A stretch of 64,000 bases of DNA from Fodinibius sp036381435 (GTDB lineage: Bacteria > Bacteroidota > Rhodothermia > Balneolales > Balneolaceae), in the NCBI GenBank assembly GCA_036381435.1, contig DASVCW010000033.1:37077-101076 (forward strand), read 5' to 3'. Below are positions 34,679 to 42,940 of this stretch, one piece after another. Position 1 is the first letter of the stretch; each line of letters starts with the position of its first letter. The position numbers were made by a program, and so were the translations under genes. The notes under the pieces are model-generated. The model saw only the letters and a program-made list of their open reading frames with translations. It was not told the origin of the DNA and did not search any database.

Positions 34679-34765
34679 TAACTTTGTGTCTCCTTTGCGA
34701 CACTTAGTGCCATAGCTGTTTCGCAAAGTTGCTCAAAGAAGCACTAAGATTCACAAAGATTTTCT
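34679..34765. repeat. CACAAAG/CGCTAAG palindromic repeat, right of the GxxExxY gene
   Basis: CTTTGCGA (34693-34700) and TCGCAAAG (34721-34728) are inverted around ATAGCTGTT. The flanks ACTTTGTGTC and CACAAAGATT extend the symmetry. The same core, ATAGCTGTTTC with CACAAAG, returns at 40084-40140. Confidence 0.65.
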
Positions 34766-34804
34766 ATAAGTAAGACCCTTCAGAAAGCAAATCCTTACAA
34801 AAAA

Positions 34805-35992
34805 TTATGGATTTATTTGTTTTACAACAGTTGCAAGCTCTTCAATAGCTTGTTCAATTTGTTGAGTGGTGATGTATGGAGCCGGGCCTATTCTTAAAAT
34901 GTCAGCCCTCGCATCGGTGAAAACACCGTTTTCGAGCAGCTTGGCGCGTATGGTTCGTGCAAAAGGAGACCGAAGGGCCAGAAAGCCACCATTCTGCTCA
35001 AGCGGACGATCATGCCGCAGTTTGATGATGCCCGGATCAAAACCCTGCTCTAAAAATAACTTTTTAAGCAACTTCACCTGGTTTAGATACTGCTCTCGCA
35101 AAACCGAAGGCGTCAATCCCTGCTCTTCAAAAAACTCCACCACTTTAGCCGCCCGAAATTGAGAAGTCGAGTCATAAGTCCCGCTGGCAAAACGTTGATT
35201 ACCGTCATCGTAAGAAACTTGTTCATCATTCTGAGGTTTATCCAAAGTGCTGAATGAAGCAAACCAGCCTGTTACGGCGGGACGCAACTCGCAATCTTCA
35301 GGATAGCGCAGAAAGCAGTTTCCTTCACCCCATTGCAGATATTTATAGCCGCCAATCAGGAAATAGCAATCTTCAAGCCCGGCCTGTTGGAGTGAGATCG
35401 GAACTGTATTTGTTCCGTGATAATCATCAACCAGCAAAGGCACGTTATGATTACGAGCCACTTCAGCAATTTCAGAGAGATGTTGATTTACAATTCCGCT
35501 TTCAAAATAAACGCGCGAGAGCATGACGGCGGAAGTCTTGCCATCAATCTCCTTCCTAATTTGATTTGCAATTTCATCTGAATGGCCTTCAACCGAAACA
35601 ATTTGCAGGCCTTCTTCATTGAGGCGTTGAAGCTGGCGGGACAGGGAATGGAATTCACTATCAGTAGTGATGATTTTTGGTTTACTTTTCAAATCAAAAC
35701 TCGAAAGCCACGCCACCAGCAGTTGATGCGTGTTTTGTCCTAAGCAATACAGGCCATTGGCATCATCATAATAATTCCGTAGATAGTTACGCAGCGTTTC
35801 TGTTTTTTCGAAGGCGGTATCCCATTTGTTATCAACTAACTTCGCAGTGGTTGAAAATGATTCTCTAAGTCCCTCGAGAGCTACATCAGGCCAGGCCTGA
35901 TGAGAATGCCCAGAAAAAAGCAGACGGTTGGCTACATCGAAGTGTTTGTAATGTGGTTGAAGGCTTTTGGCTAATGTATTTATTTCATCCAT
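34805..35992 (-). CDS. Kynureninase-like PLP enzyme (aminotransferase class V)
   Basis: A 395-residue fold-type I PLP enzyme. Visible: RLLFSGHSHQAWPDVALEGL at the start, VPLLVDDYHGTNTVP with the PLP-ring aspartate at about 190, FLIGGYKYLQWGEGNCFLRY with the Schiff-base lysine at about 217, and the C-terminal small domain RIGPAPYITTQQIEQAIEEL. It lies 91 bases downstream of tryptophan 2,3-dioxygenase on the same strand. Kynureninase (kynurenine to anthranilate plus alanine) is therefore the best guess, though similarity to textbook KynU is moderate. Another class V desulfurase or lyase activity is possible. No kynurenine formamidase gene is seen next to it. Confidence 0.75.
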   Translation of the reverse strand: MDEINTLAKSLQPHYKHFDVANRLLFSGHSHQAWPDVALEGLRESFSTTAKLVDNKWDTAFEKTETLRNYLRNYYDDANGLYCLGQNTHQLLVAWLSSFDLKSKPKIITTDSEFHSLSRQLQRLNEEGLQIVSVEGHSDEIANQIRKEIDGKTSAVMLSRVYFESGIVNQHLSEIAEVARNHNVPLLVDDYHGTNTVPISLQQAGLEDCYFLIGGYKYLQWGEGNCFLRYPEDCELRPAVTGWFASFSTLDKPQNDEQVSYDDGNQRFASGTYDSTSQFRAAKVVEFFEEQGLTPSVLREQYLNQVKLLKKLFLEQGFDPGIIKLRHDRPLEQNGGFLALRSPFARTIRAKLLENGVFTDARADILRIGPAPYITTQQIEQAIEELATVVKQINP

Positions 35993-36083
35993 ATATTTGT
36001 TTTTTTTAAATCCTAAGCACTAATGACCAAAATTCGAAGTAAGTTTCCCATTTTGAATTTTGATCATTCGAATTTCGGATTTC

Positions 36084-36866
36084 CTAAATTTCAGAGCGAA
36101 TCTCCCATAAATCGGGGAAGATCCGTTTGTGGAGGGTGTTGCGGAGGTAATCCACACCGCTTGAGCCGCCGGTTCCCATCTTATTGCCGATAGTCCGTTC
36201 CACCATCTTTACGTGGCGATACCGCCACTCCTGCAAGCCTTCATCAAAGTCAATGAGCAGCTCACACAGCATAGCGGTCTCGGGATCATCATTCATAACA
36301 TCCACCAAAATTTGTTGATTCTTTTCTGATGGCGGGTACAGTAAAGCTCCTTCTTTTTGACGTTCGGGAATTTCAACATCATAACCTTTTTGTTGCAAGT
36401 ACATACAAAAACATTCCCAAAGAGTAAGTTCTTTCATGCGTGATTTCATCCGCTCAATATTCTTTGGCTCGTTTTCGTAGGCTTTAAAAACATGGGTAGA
36501 ATGGTGGCCGCACAAAATTTCCACTTCCCGAAATTGTACAGACTGAAATCCGCTTGCTTCATCCAGAAATCCCCGAAAGCTATTGAATTCAAGCGGAGTC
36601 ATTGTTTCCAGGATATCAATCTGGGCCACCATTGTTTTGAGGATCGTGAGTACACGTTTCATCGTTTTTACGGCGCCCCAGGTTCTTCCTGATTTCAAAT
36701 CATTCCTAAGCTTCCCGAACTCATGCAAAATCTGTTTAAACCAAAGCTCATAAGTTTGGTGAATGATGATGAACAGCATCTCATCATGCTCTGCAGGTTT
36801 CGATTTGAGTTGCTGAAGGTCAAGCAATTCATCAATTTTTAAATAGTTTCCGTAGGTAAGTTTCAT
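36084..36866 (-). CDS. kynA: Tryptophan 2,3-dioxygenase
   Basis: A heme enzyme that opens the indole ring of L-tryptophan to N-formylkynurenine. At 260 residues it is a compact bacterial form. Key parts: LTYGNYLKIDELLDLQ at the N-terminus, FIIIHQTYELWFKQILHE with the distal histidine, TPLEFNSFRGFLDEASGFQS with the substrate Arg, and RYRHVKMVERTIGNKMGTGG with the proximal heme His and the substrate-binding GTGG loop. It is the first gene of the pair with the kynureninase-like gene. A palindrome (36920-36933) lies 54 bases upstream of its ATG. Confidence 0.95.
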   Translation of the reverse strand: MKLTYGNYLKIDELLDLQQLKSKPAEHDEMLFIIIHQTYELWFKQILHEFGKLRNDLKSGRTWGAVKTMKRVLTILKTMVAQIDILETMTPLEFNSFRGFLDEASGFQSVQFREVEILCGHHSTHVFKAYENEPKNIERMKSRMKELTLWECFCMYLQQKGYDVEIPERQKEGALLYPPSEKNQQILVDVMNDDPETAMLCELLIDFDEGLQEWRYRHVKMVERTIGNKMGTGGSSGVDYLRNTLHKRIFPDLWEIRSEI

Positions 36867-36919
36867 CTATCGATTTCGTTTTTGCTGTTATGGGAACCTT
36901 TGAAAAACTTGCATCATCC

Positions 36920-36933
36920 TGTCATGTCTGACA
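36920..36933 (-). promoter_or_regulatory. Palindrome upstream of kynA
   Basis: TGTCA-TGTC-TGACA, a perfect 5-bp inverted repeat with a 4-base spacer, 54 bases before the ATG. It is a candidate operator for tryptophan catabolism. No regulator gene is adjacent, so its function is open. Confidence 0.35.
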
Positions 36934-37123
36934 AGATTGTAGGAAAACAGTTTAATAAGAAACTTTAGCATACATATTGAAACAAATTCAACACTTACAA
37001 GGTTTTTTTGCAGATTCCTTGATGGATAATAGGCAGAATTTAGGATAGTCTCTATTTTCATTCTGTTTTTGCGGGATGTGAAGAAAATTGCTTAGATTTG
37101 GCACCCTAAAAAGAAAAGCATTT

Positions 37124-37975
37124 ATGAGTATTTTAATAGCAGACAGTGGCGCCACTAAAACCGAGTGGTGCCTGGTTTCCGGCAGTGAGACAACCATTTT
37201 TGAGACCGAAGGGCTTAATCCCTATTATCATTCTACTGAAAGCATCAAAGATGTTCTTGAACAGAATTTGGTGCCAAAACTAAAAGATGTAAGGGTTGAG
37301 AAGATCTTTTTCTATGGGGCCGGATGTGATGGTAAAGAAAAAGAACAAGTTGTTAAAAAAGCGCTTGAGGCAGATTTTCCTGATTCTGTCATCCACGTAT
37401 GGCATGATTTATTGGGAGCCGCCCGCGCGTGCTTTCTGAATGAAGCGGGAATCGCCTGCATTTTAGGTACCGGTTCAAATTCATGTCTATATGATGGCCG
37501 GGAAGTGATCGAGCACATTCCGTCACTTGCTTTTATTTTAGGTGATGAAGGAAGCGGCGGCTATTTTGGAAAGAAGCTGATCAACCATTATTTCCGATTT
37601 GAGTTGCCTGATGACTTAAAGGATGATCTGGAAAAAAAATATAATATGTCTCTAAGCTATATAAGTAAGGAATTATATGACGGATCACAAAAAAGTCGTT
37701 TCATAGCATCTTATGCATCCTTTTTAGGGGAGCATTCCGATCACCCGTTTGTTCAAAAAATGCTTCAGGAAGGCTTCGAAAACTTTATCACCCGAATTGT
37801 AATGAAGTACACGAATGCCGCTGATTATAGAGTTAGTTTCATTGGCTCTGTTGCTTATTCACATCAGGACATCATCAAAGATATTCTGCAAAAAAACGGC
37901 ATGAAGCCGGGACAATTTATTCGCAAGCCGATGGATCGGATGGTGGAGTTTCATTCTAAAGGGAATAAGGTATAG
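37124..37975 (+). CDS. BadF/BadG/BcrA/BcrD-type ATPase, N-acetylglucosamine kinase-like
   Basis: A 283-residue ASKHA-fold kinase. The phosphate-1 motif SILIADSGATKTEWCLV is at the N-terminus, the phosphate-2/sugar motif IACILGTGSNSCLYDG at about 107-122, and ILGDEGSGGYFGKKL at about 136-150. The N-acetylglucosamine/amino-sugar kinase branch of BadF proteins has this layout, suggesting recycling of peptidoglycan amino sugars. The substrate is not certain. ATG 37124 is preferred to TTG 37088, which would add a poorly conserved lead. The final codons and stop lie within a GGTATAGGGG-type repeat. Confidence 0.85.
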   Translation: MSILIADSGATKTEWCLVSGSETTIFETEGLNPYYHSTESIKDVLEQNLVPKLKDVRVEKIFFYGAGCDGKEKEQVVKKALEADFPDSVIHVWHDLLGAARACFLNEAGIACILGTGSNSCLYDGREVIEHIPSLAFILGDEGSGGYFGKKLINHYFRFELPDDLKDDLEKKYNMSLSYISKELYDGSQKSRFIASYASFLGEHSDHPFVQKMLQEGFENFITRIVMKYTNAADYRVSFIGSVAYSHQDIIKDILQKNGMKPGQFIRKPMDRMVEFHSKGNKV

Positions 37976-37992
37976 GGGTATAAAGGTATAAG
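37959..37992. repeat. GGTATAGGGG-type repeat
   Basis: AAGGGAATAAGGTATAGGGG followed by TATAAAGGTATAAG. It overlaps the last six codons and the TAG stop of the kinase gene. It is the same word family as the brackets at 44613-45126 and 48224-48360. Confidence 0.6.
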
Positions 37993-37995
37993 ATT

Positions 37996-38050
37996 TTTAT
38001 CTCTGTGGTTCTCTGTGTTGACTCCGTGAAGCTCTGTGAAATTATCCACA
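37996..38050. repeat. CTCTGTG-type dispersed repeat
   Basis: Tandem words CTCTGTGGTTCTCTGTG, CTCCGTG and CTCTGTG, belonging to the broad cttagcg/tctgtg intergenic repeat group. It lies between the kinase and tatD. Confidence 0.5.
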
Positions 38051-38080
38051 GTTCACATTTTAATATTTAAGCACGATTTT

Positions 38081-38866
38081 ATGATCGACACTCATTGCCA
38101 CATCTATTCAGAACAATTTGATGAAGACATCCAGGAAGTGCTTGGCCGAGCATCCAAAGCAGGGGTGAAACATATTTTTATGCCGGCTATTAATTTTGAT
38201 TCATTACCAAAGATGGATCAGCTTCAGCATTCCCAAATTAAATTTCATAAGATGGCAGGCATTCATCCCACTGAAATTAATGAGGGAGTCAGTACGACCG
38301 AAGATGAACTATTAAAATTTTGTTCGGAAGAAGATATTGTGGGCGTAGGCGAAACCGGCCTTGACTATTATTGGAGTGATGATTTTAAAAACGAGCAGCA
38401 GGAAAGCTTGCGAATTCACTGCAAGGTTGCGAAAGCAGTGAAAAAGCCTATCATTTTGCACAATCGTGAAAGTACTGATGATTTATTAGGTATTATCGAA
38501 GATGAGCAGGATGGAAGCTTGGCCGGAATCTGGCATTGTTTTAATGGCTCGATTGATGAAGGAAAACGCGCCATAGATCTGGGACTACAATTAGGCATCG
38601 GCGGCGTACTGACCTTCAAAAATGCAGGAGTGGATGAAACAGTAGCAAAACTTCCGGTTGAAAATATGATGCTTGAGACTGATGCTCCTTATTTGACCCC
38701 ATCACCTAACCGGGGCAAACGAAACGAGCCTTCTTTCGTGAAATTCACGGCAAAGCGGCTGGCGGAAGTTAAAGATATTTCTTTGGATGAAGTGATAAGC
38801 CGAACTTCGAAAAATGCTCTTCGATTATTTGGAGGCCACGAAAATACGGAAACACAAAAAAATTAG
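38081..38866 (+). CDS. tatD: TatD family metal-dependent hydrolase
   Basis: A TIM-barrel DNase/hydrolase of 261 residues. Metal ligands are seen in MIDTHCHIY (His4, His6), GVGETGLDYYW (Glu), PIILHNRES (His), IWHCFNGS (His) and LETDAPYLTP (Asp), the full TatD set. Roles reported for the family include 3'-5' DNA exonuclease and D-aminoacyl-tRNA-related activity. ATG 38081 is chosen because all family members start at the MIDTHCH strand; the upstream open frame lacks similarity. The last ten residues (GHENTETQKN) are encoded by a dispersed palindromic repeat and are probably not part of the fold. Confidence 0.93.
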   Translation: MIDTHCHIYSEQFDEDIQEVLGRASKAGVKHIFMPAINFDSLPKMDQLQHSQIKFHKMAGIHPTEINEGVSTTEDELLKFCSEEDIVGVGETGLDYYWSDDFKNEQQESLRIHCKVAKAVKKPIILHNRESTDDLLGIIEDEQDGSLAGIWHCFNGSIDEGKRAIDLGLQLGIGGVLTFKNAGVDETVAKLPVENMMLETDAPYLTPSPNRGKRNEPSFVKFTAKRLAEVKDISLDEVISRTSKNALRLFGGHENTETQKN

Positions 38867-38885
38867 TGTTTTTGTGTTTTCGTGG
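38834..38885. terminator. Bidirectional terminator formed by a CCACGAAAA repeat
   Basis: GCCACGAAAA (38834-38843) and ACACAAAAA pair with TTTTTGTGT and TTTTCGTGGC (ending 38885). It spans the 3' end of tatD and the last codons of the convergent pdxB. Each strand shows a T-run after the stem. Confidence 0.6.
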
Positions 38886-40013
38886 CTACTCAATCAAAGA
38901 AAAACCAAGCTTTTTTAAGACAGAAAATTTTTCAAAATAGGGAGGTGGCAAAAAGATATTTTTGAATTCCTGTCTTAGTAGAAATTCTGCCCGTAACTGG
39001 TTAAATCGCTCGCCTCTTTCTTCAAAATGACGGTCGATAATATTCTGCAACTCCGCTTCATACTTTTTTATCGAGTGCAGTTCAACCAAAAGTTCAGAAA
39101 GGGTTTCAAAATGGGAAAGGGGTTCAGCAAAAATATGCTTTTGGTGATTTTGTGAGTGATCAGGCTTTGGAATATTAAAGTAATCAAGCAGCGCATCTGC
39201 CACTAACCTTGAAGCATTTTCTTTAGCTTGGATTGAATATCCCGCAATATGTGGTGTTTTTATGAAGGTTTTTTCAGCCGATCTTAAATTCAGCTCCGGC
39301 TCATTTTCCCATACGTCCAGAATAAAATCGTTGATTGTACCACCTTCAAAAGCATTCAACAGCGCTTGTTCATCCACAACTCCCCCGCGTGCAGTGTTAA
39401 TAACGAGTTGAAAGCTGGAGGTTGAAAGTTTTTCAGCATCTAACCAATGATAAGTGGGGTAGCTCCCGACAGTTGTCAGAGGTGTATGGAATGACAAAAC
39501 ATCACATTTCAGCACTTGTTCTAAAGATGCTGATTTGAAATTTGAATTTTGCTCTTCTCTCGGGGGGTCATAGCCTACAGTTGAGATTCCAAGTTTTTCC
39601 AATAATTCAATCACTTCGCCGCCCACATTTCCCACACCGATAACGCCAACCCTTAGCTTTTCTAAATTTCGATCCCGTTGTTCAGCCCAAATCAATAAAG
39701 CGATTGCGACATATTCAGCAACCGATCGGGCATTACACCCGGCGGCATCAGCAAAAGTGATATCATTTTTGTTAAGATAGTCGATATCAACATGATCGGT
39801 GCCTGCTGAGGCGGTTCCGATGAATTGCAGACTTTCAGGAATTTCCGGCAGTGTGTGTTCATTAACAGGAATAACGGTTCGCACCAACAGGGCGTGGGCC
39901 CAATCAATTTCGGGAGAGAATCCCTTTGCCGGATCAAAAAGTGTCAGGTTGATGTTTTCCGACAAGTAAGATCGTATGTTATAGATATATTGATCGGCTA
40001 AAACGTTGATCAT
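38886..40013 (-). CDS. pdxB: Erythronate-4-phosphate dehydrogenase
   Basis: An NAD-dependent D-2-hydroxyacid dehydrogenase of 375 residues that oxidises 4-phospho-D-erythronate in pyridoxal phosphate synthesis. FIGTASAGTDHVDIDYL, GCNARSVAEYV and the nucleotide-binding GVIGVGNVGGEV are characteristic of PdxB. The catalytic Arg is in NTARGGVVDE, Glu in LDVWENEPEL and His in TPHIAGYS. A C-terminal extension (about 290-375) corresponds to the PdxB dimerisation domain. ATG 40013 gives the usual start at the first strand (MINVLADQYI); the upstream Met at 40058 adds 15 lysine-rich residues without family support. Confidence 0.88.
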   Translation of the reverse strand: MINVLADQYIYNIRSYLSENINLTLFDPAKGFSPEIDWAHALLVRTVIPVNEHTLPEIPESLQFIGTASAGTDHVDIDYLNKNDITFADAAGCNARSVAEYVAIALLIWAEQRDRNLEKLRVGVIGVGNVGGEVIELLEKLGISTVGYDPPREEQNSNFKSASLEQVLKCDVLSFHTPLTTVGSYPTYHWLDAEKLSTSSFQLVINTARGGVVDEQALLNAFEGGTINDFILDVWENEPELNLRSAEKTFIKTPHIAGYSIQAKENASRLVADALLDYFNIPKPDHSQNHQKHIFAEPLSHFETLSELLVELHSIKKYEAELQNIIDRHFEERGERFNQLRAEFLLRQEFKNIFLPPPYFEKFSVLKKLGFSLIE

Positions 40014-40083
40014 CAAAAAGTTTTGTATTTTCTTTTTCAAAAGATAAAGATTCTTCATGAAACTTGGTGATGCTTAGTGGAAC

Positions 40084-40140
40084 TTGGTGAAATAGCTGTT
40101 TCACCAAATGACGCAAAGGAGGCGCTAAGTTACACAAAGG
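40084..40140. repeat. CACAAAG/CGCTAAG palindromic repeat without a gene
   Basis: TTGGTGAAA-TAGCTG-TTTCACCAA (40084-40107) is a perfect 9-bp stem. It is followed by GACGCAAAGGAGGCGCTAAG and TACACAAAGG. It matches the copy beside the GxxExxY gene, with core ATAGCTGTTTC. Confidence 0.7.
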
Positions 40141-40157
40141 TATAATTTGAATACTTC

Positions 40158-41504
40158 ATGACTTCAAAATCATTCAATCCGGTATCAATTATTCGAAAAA
40201 AACGGGACGGAGAAATCCTCACCCGCGATGAAATTTCTTTTTTGATTGATGAATTTACCAAAGACCGGTTGCCCGATTATCAAATGAGCGCTTTTTTAAT
40301 GGCTTCGTATTTGAATGAACTGAATGAAGATGAAGCCTCAGCCTTAACGCAGTCCATGCTGCATTCGGGGAAAATCTTAGATCTCAGCGACATTCCCGGC
40401 AAAAAAGTGGATAAACATTCCACCGGCGGGGTGGGCGATAAGCTTTCCCTCATCCTGGCCCCGATTGTAGCCAGTTATGACGTGCCCGTCCCGATGATCT
40501 CAGGCCGCGGACTCGGCCATACCGGGGGCACGCTTGATAAAATGGAATCTATCCCCGGGTTTACTGTTGATATTTCTCTGGATCGCTACCGACAAATCTT
40601 GTCAAAATGCAAAATGGTGATGGCAGGCCAAACTGAAGAAATCGCACCAGCCGACAAGCGTCTTTACTCATTGCGCGATGTAACGGCTACGGTTGAATCA
40701 ATCCCGCTAATTGCCGGGAGTATCATGAGTAAAAAGCTGGCTGAGGGGATTGATGCGCTGGTTTTAGATGTAAAGTTTGGCTCTGGTGCTTTTATGAAGA
40801 CGCCTGAAGATGCCCAAAAGCTGGCAGAAACGCTGGTAGCTATCGGTGAAGATTTTGGGAAGGAAACAGTGGCTTATATTACCAATATGAACCAACCCCT
40901 GGGTTATAAAATCGGAAATTGGTTGGAAGTGAAAGAAGCGATGGAAGCGTTGCAGGGTGAAGGTCCGGATGATGTGATGGAAGTAAGCCACATGCTGGCA
41001 GGCACGATGATCAAACTGGGAGGAAAAGCCGGAACGGTTGCCGAAGGTATTGAAATGAGTGAGGAAGCGGTTGTCAACGGACAGGCATTCGAAAAATGGC
41101 TGGAATTAACCAAAGAACAAGGCGGCAATATTGACGTGCTCAGGGAGTTAGGGAAATACCCGGAAGCGAAATTTAGCTTTAAATTTGAGGCCGAATCCTC
41201 CGGATATGTTACTGCAATTGATGCTTATAAAGTGGGTATCGCATCACTCGAACTGGGTGCGGGACGAAAAACGAAGGAAGATAAAATTGATCCCGCGGCA
41301 GGAATCATTTTGAAACACAAATCCGGCGCGAAAGTAAAAAAGGGTGAAACATTGGCGGCGGGTTTTACGAACAATGATACAGCCATGGAAACAGCAACAG
41401 GTATTTTGAAAGATGCTTTTTTAATCACCCGTGAAAAACCGTCATGTTCATCCATGATCACTCACCGAGTGGATAAAGAAGGCATGCATGAATTATCGGA
41501 TTAG
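40158..41504 (+). CDS. Pyrimidine-nucleoside (thymidine) phosphorylase
   Basis: Cleaves thymidine or uridine with phosphate to the base and (deoxy)ribose 1-phosphate. At 448 residues the order is an alpha domain, then a glycosyl transferase family 3 domain, then the PYNP C-terminal domain. Signature segments are VDKHSTGGVGDKLSLILAPI (about 80-100), ISGRGLGHTGGTLDKMESIP (about 115-135) and MAGQTEEIAPADKRLYSLRD (about 155-175) with the substrate lysine/arginine. Length and motifs fit the DeoA/Pdp group. The sequence does not separate thymidine-only from broad pyrimidine specificity. It is transcribed alone. Confidence 0.93.
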   Translation: MTSKSFNPVSIIRKKRDGEILTRDEISFLIDEFTKDRLPDYQMSAFLMASYLNELNEDEASALTQSMLHSGKILDLSDIPGKKVDKHSTGGVGDKLSLILAPIVASYDVPVPMISGRGLGHTGGTLDKMESIPGFTVDISLDRYRQILSKCKMVMAGQTEEIAPADKRLYSLRDVTATVESIPLIAGSIMSKKLAEGIDALVLDVKFGSGAFMKTPEDAQKLAETLVAIGEDFGKETVAYITNMNQPLGYKIGNWLEVKEAMEALQGEGPDDVMEVSHMLAGTMIKLGGKAGTVAEGIEMSEEAVVNGQAFEKWLELTKEQGGNIDVLRELGKYPEAKFSFKFEAESSGYVTAIDAYKVGIASLELGAGRKTKEDKIDPAAGIILKHKSGAKVKKGETLAAGFTNNDTAMETATGILKDAFLITREKPSCSSMITHRVDKEGMHELSD

Positions 41505-41553
41505 CACAGCATTTTGTATTATATTTACTTAATAGGTGAAATATTGTTTATGC

Positions 41554-41574
41554 TACCCGTCGGTCTGATGGGTA
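41554..41574 (+). promoter_or_regulatory. Stem-loop in the pspA leader
   Basis: TACCCGTC-GGTCT-GATGGGTA gives an 8-bp stem with one G-T pair, 65 bases upstream of the pspA ATG. There is no T-run. It may be a terminator remnant of the preceding gene or a leader structure of the pspA operon. Confidence 0.4.
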
Positions 41575-41638
41575 AATTCAATAGTACAAACAGAATTACT
41601 TAAAGTCGGCGCAACACTAATAAAAAAGAGATAACATT

Positions 41639-42424
41639 ATGTTTAAACGATTTGTACGTGCCCTAAAATCACTATTCGGCGGATTTGTAAGTTCGATGGA
41701 GGATCCAAAGCTTATTCTTGAACAGAATATTCGTGATTTGAATGACCAAATTCCCCAGATGAATGAAAATATTGCCACGGTTAAGGCCAATATGATGATG
41801 CTTCAAAAAGAGGTGAAGAAGTATGAAAAGCGCATCCAGGACCTTACCGCTAAAATAAGATCGGCGATTGAAGCCGACCGCGATGACATTGCCGAGGGAT
41901 ATGCGCTTCAACTCGAAAAAGCGAAAGAAAATATTGGTACTTCAAGAGAACAGATGAAGTTTGCTGAACAGGCTTATGAAAAGGCGCTGAAGGTAAAAAA
42001 GGCATTTATTCGTGAGAAAGACCGTAAAATTCAGGAAGCCAAAGAAGCTTTACGTGCCAGTGAACGTGCGGAATGGCAGGGAAGAGTGGCCGATGCTCTC
42101 GAACAGTTTGAAACCGGCGGGATCGATCAAACTCATGATGAGATGGTAAGCCGTCTAAATGAACAAACGGCTAAAAATGAAGCCCGTATGGAAATGGCCC
42201 TTGACAGCTTTGATACCCAGGCTATGGAAATTGAGGCAAATGCCGAAAAGTTACGTGCCCATGAACTCGTTCAGCAATTTAAGTCTGAGATGGGGAAAGC
42301 AGAAGCTCCCGAAAAGGGAAAAAGTGCAGGCGCATCAGATGAACAGGAAATTGAGATCGAAGAAGAGTCAGCTGAAAAAGAAAAGGGCAAAACTATTGGT
42401 AATAAAAACCGTACTAAACAGTAA
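41639..42424 (+). CDS. pspA: PspA/IM30 family membrane-stress protein
   Basis: A peripheral membrane protein that assembles on damaged inner membrane and limits proton leakage; the family shares the ESCRT-III fold. The 261-residue chain starts with the amphipathic helix MFKRFVRALKSLFGGFV. Long coiled-coil helices over about 25-215 follow (DPKLILEQNIRDLNDQIPQM is the classic PspA opening), and the C-terminus is acidic and Lys-rich (about 225-261). No pspBC or pspF gene is adjacent. The two following genes are read in the same direction with gaps of 34-50 and 8 bases and look like dedicated partners. Confidence 0.92.
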   Translation: MFKRFVRALKSLFGGFVSSMEDPKLILEQNIRDLNDQIPQMNENIATVKANMMMLQKEVKKYEKRIQDLTAKIRSAIEADRDDIAEGYALQLEKAKENIGTSREQMKFAEQAYEKALKVKKAFIREKDRKIQEAKEALRASERAEWQGRVADALEQFETGGIDQTHDEMVSRLNEQTAKNEARMEMALDSFDTQAMEIEANAEKLRAHELVQQFKSEMGKAEAPEKGKSAGASDEQEIEIEEESAEKEKGKTIGNKNRTKQ

Positions 42425-42440
42425 TCAGTGAACAAAATTT

Positions 42441-42459
42441 AGCTCTCCAAAGGAGAGCT
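42441..42459 (+). promoter_or_regulatory. Hairpin covering the ribosome-binding site of the second psp-operon gene
   Basis: AGCTCTCC-AAA-GGAGAGCT, a perfect 8-bp stem whose right arm contains the GGAG sequence just before TTG 42459 and 18 bases before ATG 42477. It could modulate translation, or be one of the dispersed CTCC-GGAG palindromes. Confidence 0.45.
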
Positions 42460-42476
42460 TGCTAACTACTAAACTA

Positions 42477-42932
42477 ATGGACAGCCGCAACGAACGCGAA
42501 CGTTTAAAAGAGGAATATAAGGCGCATTATCGCAAAATGCGGGAGGATAGGGAACGGCTCAATCGGGCGAAAAAAACGCAGAATATCACTCAGGCACTCA
42601 AAAGCATGGACAAGAGCCAGATGCTGGAATCGTTTGATGATTTCCTTCATTCCGTGAAGCGGCGATTGGTTTCAGTCGAAGCTCGTTTAGATGTTGCAAT
42701 GGACAGTTTGCTGGAAGGCCAGGAGGAAACTGTACGGGAGCAGGAACTTGATGAAGAAATGAGCAAGGAAAATGCCAGGGATACGCTTCGGCAAGTAAAG
42801 ATGGAAATGGGTCTTTTATATAAAGAAATTGAACGCCAGGCGGGTTCTATCAATGTGAGCAAAACGATTGGAAGCGGTTCATCCGAAACCGTTTCTGAAG
42901 ACCAAACCGGTGAAGAATCAAGCGAAAATTAG
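42477..42932 (+). CDS. Coiled-coil protein of the pspA operon, unknown
   Basis: I do not recognise a family. The 151-residue protein is highly charged and predicted almost entirely helical/coiled coil: DSRNERERLKEEYKAHYRKM, ESFDDFLHSVKRRLVSVEAR and EEETVREQELDEEMSKENAR-like repeats. There is no signal, membrane helix or cysteine, and the C-terminus is acidic and Ser-rich. ATG 42477 is preferred; TTG 42459 lies closer to a GGAG. It is sandwiched between pspA and a membrane-anchored coiled-coil gene (8-base gap), so it is likely a cytosolic binding partner of PspA (inference). Confidence 0.7.
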   Translation: MDSRNERERLKEEYKAHYRKMREDRERLNRAKKTQNITQALKSMDKSQMLESFDDFLHSVKRRLVSVEARLDVAMDSLLEGQEETVREQELDEEMSKENARDTLRQVKMEMGLLYKEIERQAGSINVSKTIGSGSSETVSEDQTGEESSEN

Positions 42933-42940
42933 CGGTAGTT

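Noticed and set aside
37996..40140. CRISPR-like tandem short repeats
   Set aside because: The repeats are palindromic, variable and irregularly spaced with no unique spacers or cas genes, so they are dispersed intergenic repeats.
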